In this document: positions 54,978 to 64,000 of the stretch, one piece after another | How the letters are laid out: each line of letters starts with the position of its first letter | Numbering within the stretch: position 1 is the first letter of the stretch | Notes under the pieces: model-generated | What the model was told of the DNA's origin: nothing | The model's input: only the letters and a program-made list of their open reading frames with translations | Databases searched by the model: none | Source: Nannobrachium achirus | Lineage: Eukaryota; Chordata; Actinopteri; Myctophiformes; Myctophidae | Length of the DNA: 64,000 bases | Assembly (NCBI GenBank): GCA_963921795.1 | Contig: OY997640.1 | Coordinates: 7,265,091 to 7,329,090 of the forward strand | Direction: 5' to 3' | Translations under genes and position numbers: made by a program

Positions 54978-55474
54978 ACAGCGTTTCTCCTCAGTGGCTG
55001 GAGCAATTGCTCTGAAATCGCATCACCATTAGCATATGAACACACCTAACATAACTGTGAAGCCCGTTTGTCACTTTCACAAATCATATACTGTATATTA
55101 GCATTTTTATGGTGTATCTACTATCCATTCTGCATCTAGCATGAGGCACCATGTTTAACCAGCAGGGGGGGGTGTCTGGCCCTGTTACAGATGTTGTCCA
55201 AAAATCATGCAGATTGGTACACAGTATCTCTGTAGCCATTAAACTGAACGGGTATTTTTTACATTGATGCTCCTACATATTATCATGCAAGCACCAGTTA
55301 AAGTTACTTTCCATCCCTCATATACTGTGTGCAGTGCACATCCCATAACCCACACACTGCACATCATGTCGGAGCACATATCTTTGAACGGGTAAGGGCT
55401 AGTTCATACTAGTTTGTCATACTCCCTAAATATGTTTGCACCGCTCACTTCGCACTGGTGAGATTTTTATTTTT
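54404..55474. other. Spacer between cassettes D and E
   Basis: Cassette 3' flank to about 54590, an (AT)n run, the empty LINE target (near 54888), (TGTC)n at 54935-54977, then about 490 bases with no gene or named repeat (GCGTTTCTCCTCAGTGGCTG at 54982 is typical of fish intergenic repeats). Confidence 0.6.
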
Positions 55475-57259
55475 ATGAAATGACGGCTCTGGCTTTGGCC
55501 ACCCATAGCTATGCAGTATCTAACGATTCTCTGTCTGTCTGTGGTTTATTTACTCTATGCATTGTGTTCATTTGTGCAAAATCACTGTGCACAGCATTTT
55601 CAGCTGACTTTCCCCACCAGACAGACAGACAGTGTCTGCTGTACAGTTTGGTCTTGGCTTCTGTGGAGTTTTCACTTTCCACTGAAATTCATCACAGTAA
55701 AAAACAGCAGCCAAGAGCAAAGAGCAACACTCACGAAGTGAGAAAACAACAACAACAGACAAACCAAAACTTTCCAGTGCTGCATTGTTTCGAAATACTG
55801 CCGCATGTGTCTGCAATGCATTCTAATGGTGGAAATACACAGTATTTATTACTTAACCACTTAAACCCATACTTAGTAAAGGGACCTCAGTTGCAGTGGT
55901 TTAATGTAACTAATAGTCCTTGGGCCAAGAGCCCAATATGGGTACCACCTGGGATGGCAAATTCTAGTTGTGATTTTTCTTATTCCAATACATCCCTAGA
56001 TTACGTTTTGATATGATAGACCTTGCTGACTGATAGCTAAATTGTTGTTATCAGCTGCTATAGTTACCGTCACCCATTGAAAAATGGCATTTTAGACACA
56101 GGTGCATACCTTGGTATTGGCTCATGTTCAGGACATATTGCAAAGTTTTATATTGTGTGTTTGTTATCATTTTTAAGGGGATTCTTTGAGCTTTCATTCA
56201 AGCCGGCCCTTTTGTGAATATTAGGGGTGTAACGATATAGTAACTGTATCGAAATATAATTTTTAACTTAAAATATCGAATTAGATTGAAATGAAAACAG
56301 CTCAAATTGAATCGTATCGTTTTATTTTGTATCGTATCGAATCGGCAGTGCAAAGAATCGATTGTATCGATACTACCTACTTGTGCATTGTATTTAGCAT
56401 TTTTAAGAAGAAAAAATGAAAAGGAGGGGTTTAATTACTTTTCCTTTCCTAGTCCCCCCAGGAATCCGCAGAGAAAAAAATCTTTATTCCGCGGAGAACA
56501 ATCCTGATTCTGCGGAATTCTGCGGAGAACATTTCTTGATTCCGTGGACATTAAAAAACAACCTAAAATGACCAGTTATCAAGCTAAAAATTATATAGTT
56601 CTAATAATCAAGTAAAACCCTTCATGAAATAGCTACAATTAATTGTAATTAGTGGTTAGAATAATCAAATAATCATTTTTGAGAATAAAAATCTAATATT
56701 AAATCTATTATTTTTTAATTGCTATTGTTTTTAATAATTACTTTTTGTTGCAAAGACTATATTGTCATCCAAACCATGCCCATAGTAACCACGCGACTCA
56801 GATTTTGACAGCTGCCTTCTCCTCGTTCCGGACCGTTCCGGCCCACTTTCACCCCTGCCTATATAGCAACCACACTAATAAAAAAAAAATAAAAAAAAAT
56901 AAAGGTGTGGCATCTACCTGGATCTCTTCCATCATGGTAGTGTGGTCAAATTCATTACATCACTCTTGCCCAAATATGGAGGGGCGGCAGCCTGCGCACA
57001 TCGGTGTTGTCAGGCATGCACGGCAACCGGTTGTGTTGTGACAGAGGTCAGACCAGAGCTCTGCTCAGCATGTTTAAGATTTGAAAGTACTATTGAATTC
57101 CACTTCATTCCACAGAGGCAGAGCATTCAGTTATCTTGCTCAGTGTCGTGAGAGAAGGAGAAAACTTAGGGAGTCAGAAAGAGGATAAATAAATTGTCCA
57201 TTACCCAACAGAAATTAAAACTCTGTTCCTATAACGGTCCATCTATAGATTCAGATTTG
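55475..57259. repeat. Cassette E upstream modules, with replaced middle
   Basis: Colinear with A to about 56220, including the empty hAT site TACCTTGG at 56107. Then 56222-56790 is unrelated AT-rich sequence starting AGGGGTGTAACGATATAG, a hAT-like terminus without a visible partner. The cassette resumes at GCGACTCAGATTTTGACAGC (56793). The TTAA site and (CA)n part are lost. Confidence 0.8.
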
Positions 57260-58324
<1,065 letters not shown>

Positions 58325-58749
58325 AAACCACCATCTGCAAGATGGAGGGAAAGAAAGAAATGTGGTCACAACGAAATATGTCTGTAGACTGATAAATGCA
58401 GGTTGTGCACAACCACCTGTTTTGTGCAGCCAGTGCTACCCAGTGTGAAGTGAGCGGTGCTCTTTATGAGTTAATTTCATTAAGGACCATTAGTGTCACC
58501 CCCCCCCCAAAAAAAAAGAAAAAAAAAGAAAAAGCCATATTGGTCCAATATGGCTCTTTCAACATTTTGGGTTGCCGACCCCTGCCCCTAAGTAATGGGG
58601 CCAGAAGAGCCATGCTCTGCCGCCTGCCTGTTGTGAGCTTGGAGGTCTGCTATTTTCTATATTTTCACCAAAAGTGCCCTTTTAGAAATGTCAGCCCCTG
58701 CCTCTCTAACGTTCTATGCACGTCCCTGGACCAAATACAAACCATCGCA
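58325..58749. other. Cassette E 3' module
   Basis: Closely matches A's 3' module, including the hAT MITE end with the CCATATTGG palindrome (58535-58580). No gene. Confidence 0.6.
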
Positions 58750-59145
58750 TGTCACGGTTCGGTGTTGTGGTGGTGGTGAGGACCCAAATGCAGAACTCAA
58801 CTCAAAAAGCCAGGAAACCACGGAGGACAGATTACCATACTTTACTGAACTTAAAATATACTGTTAACACAAGCACACATGTATCAAACATAACAGAATC
58901 AAACATACAGGTAAACTTAGGAACGGACAGCAAACCAATGAACCAGCACAGAGAGCAGATACAGGCAGGATTAAATAGTCTCTGACCAGCTAGGCACTCT
59001 TTAGGCCAACAGCTCACAGCTGTGAAGCCGGGGAGGAGCTCAGATTGTCAATCTCCAGGAGGGGAGGGGGCGAGCACGAAAAGGTGAAGTGGGGAAAATG
59101 CCGGGTGAGGCCCTGGAAGTGCACCGTGTGGCACAGATCATGACA
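58750..59145 (-). mobile_element. Solo LTR, copy in cassette E
   Basis: Same insertion as in A and B, TCGCA flanks at 58745-58749 and 59146-59150. Its sequence sides with A (for example CACTCTTTAGGCC), not B. Confidence 0.9.
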
Positions 59146-59494
59146 TCGCAGATGTACTAGTTGTTTTGCATTACTCTGCCATTCAAATTGATCAAAATAA
59201 CATTCAATTCACTAATAATGGTCCTGGATTGCTGCTTAAAGAAACACATTATATACGGACACGTGAATAAATTGAATAGTTATTAGAGCGTTAAGAGAAT
59301 AGAAAATGAGAATAACTTTAATAAAACAGATTAAAATATGAGAATAAAGTTTCAGTGCAGCGTATAAGTAATGGATCAGAAACCTCGGTAAAAGACGGCG
59401 GCATTCAGAAACATCTTCAGCTTTGATATAAAAGAACAGAGAGCTGTAGTAGCAGACCTGCAGCTCTTTGTTCCAGATATGTGACGCATTCAGA

Positions 59495-59933
59495 CAGGGG
59501 CGTCACAATGGGGGGAAAAGTGGGACTGAGTTACCAGGGCCCAAGGTGTAGGGGCCTTAATTATTTTATACTTAAACTATTGAAAAATAGCAGATCTACA
59601 AGCTTGTGGATCTGCTATTTTTTTTAAAGCCGTGAAAATGTGCGCAAATCTTTGAATTTATGTATTTTTTAAGCGAACATTTGTAACTCAAATATTGCTT
59701 CTGGGGGGGGGGGGGGGGGGGGGGGTCCCTGTAACTAAATGTTTTGAGATGGGGTCCGCGGCCAAATACATATCATTTTGGGGGTCCTTGATGTGAAAAA
59801 AATGGAGCACCACTGACATAGAAACATAGTTAAAAAAGAAGAAAAAAAAAAACCTTAGAAGGATTTGAAATATTCAAAGACTTGCACAAATGTTCACGAT
59901 TAAAAAAAAAATAGAAGATCCACAAGCGCCCTG
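59495..59933. mobile_element. hAT MITE (cassette E) with collapsed palindrome
   Basis: Homologous to 34867-35334. The palindrome at 59583-59622 has lost its ~36-base loop, leaving the arms back to back (CAGATCTACAAGCTTGTGG). A G homopolymer lies at 59704-59725. Confidence 0.8.
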
Positions 59934-60198
59934 GCTGTAGCAGACCTGCAGCTCTTTGTTCCAGATGATGTGATGCATTCAGATGGAATGTATTGCTCCT
60001 CCACGTTTTAATTGTGATTCTAGGGACAGAAAGCAGAGCTGTCCCAGATGACCTGTAGAGCTCTGCTAGGTTCATTACGTAGACGAAAGATCAGAAACAT
60101 ATCTTGGCCCCGAAACCATTCGGCAACCAGCAGACACCAAAGGAGCTGACCTCGGGTCAGCTGTAGTCTTACTGTTTTCCTTTCAAACTGCTTCAACG

Positions 60199-60201
<3 letters not shown>

Positions 60202-60275
<74 letters not shown>
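60202..60275. repeat. (GT)n microsatellite, cassette E
   Basis: GT run with one GG interruption near 60234, followed by GCGCGCGCACACAC. Confidence 0.95.
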
Positions 60276-60278
<3 letters not shown>

Positions 60279-60502
60279 ACACGGGCATGCGTGCATGCGT
60301 GTGTCTTTTTCAAATGGTTGCACAGCTCTTTTTGGAATGCATTTCTCATAACAAGGTCAGTTAAACTGATATCACGTCTGACAAGGATTTAGGTTCTCCT
60401 GCAAAACTAGCTTTTGTTCTTACTTCGTAGTGTCAATCACATTTTAAGTATGTGGCTGTTTTGTTTTACTGCAGACATCTTAGTTCTGGAGGCAACTTGA
60501 AC

Positions 60503-61438
60503 CTCTGGTTCTCAACCTTTTCAGGCCACGAACTCCAAAAATAATATTTGAACTGACGAATACTAAGAGTTTGTATAACATGGTTCTAGTGTGAAAATAG
60601 CAGATCTACATGCTCCCACGCCTCGCAGTGAGCATGTAGATTGGCTATTTTCACAATTTCTTTGTTTGTTTATTTGACAATTTGGCCAATGTTTAATTTG
60701 TAATTTTAGAGGTATTAAAAAGTCCATAAATTGTAACTTTAGAAATGTGTAGGTACCCGGTTTGTTTACTGTTGTGTGAGAAAACAGTGTTGCACAATGC
60801 ACATTGAGTTAATCATCATAATGATTAACTAGAATATAAATATACAATAATATACAATATATATAATATATAATGGACCCAATGTGGAAGGGGGGTCCAC
60901 GAATACCCCCCCCCCCCCATTAACCCCCCCCCCCCCCCCCAATGTGGAAGGGGGGTCCACGAATACCCCCCCCCCCACATTAACCCCCCCCCCCCCCCAA
61001 TGTGGAAGGGGGGTCCACGAATACCCCACCCCCCCCCCCCCCCCCCCATAAACCCCCCCCAGTGTGGAGAGGTCACAGATCACAGCCAATCACAGCTGGC
61101 TCAGTGCACATGCTCAGTGAAAATGCAGGTACAGGGAGGGGGAAAAAATCCCTCCCACCAGTGAGAAATCCTGGGACTAGAGAGGTGTGATTTCTGACAG
61201 CAGCCACAGCAGGGGTTCACGCATACTTAAGTAGTGGTACAAAACGGCTATATACCGAACTGAATACTCCTGAATATCTGGTTGATTACCTCTGATTATG
61301 CCGGTTTATTTACTGAATATACTGTCATAGAATGTAGTATACTGGCCCGATAATCTATCTTTTCACCCAGTGTGGGGACGCCCCAAAATAATCCGGGGAC
61401 CCCCCTGGGGGTCCCGACCCATAGGTTGAGAACCACTG
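60503..61438. mobile_element. hAT MITE (cassette E) with the ~530-bp insertion
   Basis: Homologous to 35884-36797, palindrome at 60595-60654, including the C-rich minisatellite at 60879-61064. Present in B and E only. Confidence 0.75.
60879..61064. repeat. C-rich minisatellite, cassette E
   Basis: Three AATGTGGAAGGGGGGTCCAC units with C runs. Run lengths and spacer wording differ from 36254-36421, as expected for slippage or for poor base calling in C runs. Confidence 0.93.
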
Positions 61439-61587
61439 CTCTAGTCTATATTTTCGTTTTCCAACCTTTCCAGTAATTTTACCTCAAGTTTTGACTTTCC
61501 ATTGAAATTCATCACAGTAAAAACCAGCAGCCAAGAGCAAAGAGCAACACTCACAAAGTGAGAAAAACAACAACAGACAAACCAAAA

Positions 61588-64000
61588 ATGTATGTTGGTT
61601 ACAATATGGGTTCGGGAGTAGAGATCTCACACTGAATATCACAGCTACCCCCTGCTCATTCATCTCATGAGTCCACACACCTATCACAGCCACTCCCCCT
61701 CTCTCAATCATCTTATCAAAGTTACCTGCCTCCTCTTATCAGCCAGCCAATCCCCGCTGTAGTCACCACAGTACAAATACACCCGCAAGCTATCACTTAG
61801 TCGTTCCTACTACTAACGTGGTCTCGAACTACTGACACCACGCATAGTGTTCTCAACCTTTCGCTTCATTCGCTTGCTAAAACTAGCTCATTTTCGTTCA
61901 TTGTTTCTCTCATTCATTCGCTCATTTTCGTTCATCGTTTCTCTCATTCATTCGCTTAAAAGGTAAGGAAGGAAGCAGGCAGTTTAGCCATTTACTTTTC
62001 TATATTGTAAAGCACGCTGCTAGCAGCGCTGCTGCTACAACAGCTTAGCAGCACATTTCCTCTTACCTGCTGTCATGGAGGGAGAGATCATCATTAATGC
62101 TTCGGACGAGGAGCTCTTCTCCTCCCCAGCTCAAAGCCACGTCTCGCGAACGCAGAGTCCGGCCGTCGCGCCGGATTCAAACAATACTCCACCATCAAGA
62201 TCAGGTTCTATTCCGGCAGCTCAGCCGAGCCCGAGACCTAACCAAATCCAACACGTCGCTCAGGTTCACAACAGCAGAACAGTCTCGCTTTCCAGCCGCT
62301 CCAATGCCTCTCGCCATGACGCAAACGCTTCCGCATCCGATTCCAACAGCGGCCATATTAGATCCAACACTATGTCCCAGCTGACAATGGCTGACTGGAC
62401 AGTACGTGGCCTGAAGCGGGTGCTAGAACAGAGAGGCGTCCTGTTCCAGAACACCGACCGAAAAGAAGTACTTTTCCAGCTTTACAGAAGTGAATTTCCA
62501 CGCTCCTCTTCTGTCAGATCCGGTGAGGCCCCGCCCACCCGGCCCACTCGTTCTAGTGTCGCCGCCCACCAGACACGCGCCCGGCCCACTTCCCTCCACC
62601 CCCCTCCCCCACACGCTCGCTGGCCGGCGCGCTCCTCATCAGCAACTAACCAACCTCCCCCCCCCCTCCCTCTCGAGCACGCTGGCAGGCGCAGAAATGC
62701 ACCTGACCCTCTTCCAACTCACCCTCCCTCCTCCTCTCACCCCCTCCCTCCTGAGCACGCTGGCAGGCGCAGAAATGCACCTGACCCTCTTCCAACCCCC
62801 TCCCCCCCTCCCCCCACCCCCTCTCTTCTGTACATGCTGGCAGGCGCAGAAATGCACCTGACCCTCTTCCAACCCCCCCCTCCTCCTCAAGACATCAGCA
62901 GGGGCTACGCCCCCCATCTTCCAACCCCCCCTCCCGCCCTCCTAATCAAAGCCGACGCCCACACCCTTCATCTCCATCTCCTCGTGGGTCGTCACATCAG
63001 CGCACGCCAACCGCTTCTCCGAACCATCATCAGGCTCGCCACAGAGATGACACCCGTACACCTACTCGCGTGGCTCCGCCCCAGCAGAGAGTTCATCGCC
63101 CGGATCATGAGATCTCGCCTTCCCCCTCCCCTTCACCATCAGCTCGACGCGTAAATCCGCCATCACCAGCACGCAGCGTAAACCCTCCAGCACGCCGTGT
63201 TAATCCTCCATCACCAGCACGCCGTGTAAACCCTCCATCACCAGCACGCCGTGTAAACCCTCCATCTCATTCACCAGCACGCCATGTAAACCCTCCATCT
63301 CATTCACCAGCACGCCGCGTAAACCCTCCATCTCATTCACCAGCACGCCGTGTAAACCCTCCATCTCATTCACCAGCACGCCGCGTAAATTCCCCAGCAC
63401 GCCGCGTAAATCCTCCTCCATCAGCACGCCGTGTTAATCCTCCAGCACGCCACGTAAATCCTCCAGCACCAGCACGCCGTCGCCGCCCAGTTGCATCACC
63501 ATCTCCAGCCAGGTCGCCACGTCGGCGCACGCCGCCTCCTTCTCAGTCTCCTTCCCCCGTTAGCGCTTCACCGCCCCGGCGCCACGCACGCCGCAGGGGC
63601 CGCCATAATTCTCCACCCCAACTTGCCCATGCAGCTCCTCCCCAGCGGAGAGCTCGCCACCACTCGCCTCAGTCTCCCCCGCCTCAAGCGCCTGTTCCAT
63701 CAACCAGCTCCACCCCCGCCGCCCAGGCCCTTCTGCCCGCTGGTGCAACCGTCACCCAGGCTACGCCTCCACCAGACCCAAGCCAAGTGTTGGCGCTAGT
63801 TTCCTCACTATTCTCCCAACTCTCCCAAGCATCTGCTACCACTCCTCAAGTCCAGAAACCGTTCAATCCTCTTCATCCAGCCCCCACCCATACACTCGCT
63901 TCAGCCGTTCCAGCAACCCCTCCACAGTCTGCCGCCGTCCGACCTTCTCCAGTTCCAGCAAACCTCAGACAGCAGATCCTCAACGGTGCGTATGTTGATC
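61588..64000 (+). mobile_element. Second Ngaro copy, 3' part outside window
   Basis: A1-type repeat from 61588 (to about 61825), then leader and gag-like region as at 36947-39360. Very similar throughout. It sits in the same CCAAAA flank after the same truncated module (61486-61587), so it is the duplicated copy of one insertion rather than a new one. RT, RNase H and recombinase parts would lie beyond the window. Fossil; copy state beyond 64000 unknown. Confidence 0.93.

Overview
The window is a repeat-dominated stretch of a vertebrate nuclear genome, most likely a ray-finned (teleost) fish. The evidence is the mix of elements: a Penelope-like element with a GIY-YIG domain, a BED-type hAT transposon, a Ngaro-type tyrosine-recombinase retrotransposon, RTE-like LINEs, many hAT and TTAA-target MITEs, long (CA)n tracts, degenerate CCCTAA repeats and clustered Krueppel-type C2H2 zinc-finger genes. 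The species cannot be named from the sequence. No prokaryotic genes, operons or CRISPR arrays are present.

Layout. 1-1728 is the 3' part of a Penelope-like ORF. About 2330-4200 looks subtelomeric: degenerate CCCTAA blocks, 23-bp and 21-bp minisatellites and two related GC-rich islands. 5563-8998 is a complete-looking hAT transposon with a 616-codon transposase, inserted into a LINE fragment. From about 9150 to the end the window is a tandem segmental duplication of a zinc-finger cassette. Five zinc-finger copies, all on the + strand, lie at 18196-19246 (A), 32166-33311 (B), 45360-46913 (C), 53594-54403 (D) and 57260-58324 (E). Each is preceded by the same roughly 1-3 kb non-coding upstream module, and A, B and E share a long 3' module.

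Copies B, C and D have open frames starting at an ATG-ATG and encoding 10, 15 and 6 fingers. Copy A has lost the frame between its ATG and its fingers. Copy E carries three single-base homopolymer insertions in one finger, possibly a sequence error. The paralogues reuse a small set of finger types in different order and number.

The duplicated cassettes act as each other's empty sites, so many insertions can be read exactly. They include LTR elements at 9756-12000 and 21952-27811, solo LTRs, TTAA MITEs at 12574-12806 and 33459-33869, a nested hAT stack at 13249-17709, a 5'-truncated LINE with an intact 600-codon reverse-transcriptase frame at 47729-49553, and a Ngaro element at 36947-43946. 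The Ngaro has the split-repeat layout A1-ORFs-B1-A2-B2 and holds a 443-bp MITE. A second Ngaro copy starts at 61588 in the same flanking site and runs off the window; it arose by a segmental duplication with an offset of about 24.6 kb, not by a second insertion. Zinc-finger copy E and its flank appear to be a mosaic of A-like and B-like sequence, with the switch near 59.13-59.18 kb.

An unexplained recurring signal is a palindrome (core AGCAGATCTACAAGCTC and its complement around a GC-rich loop) found at least ten times, inside several otherwise different hAT-type MITEs.
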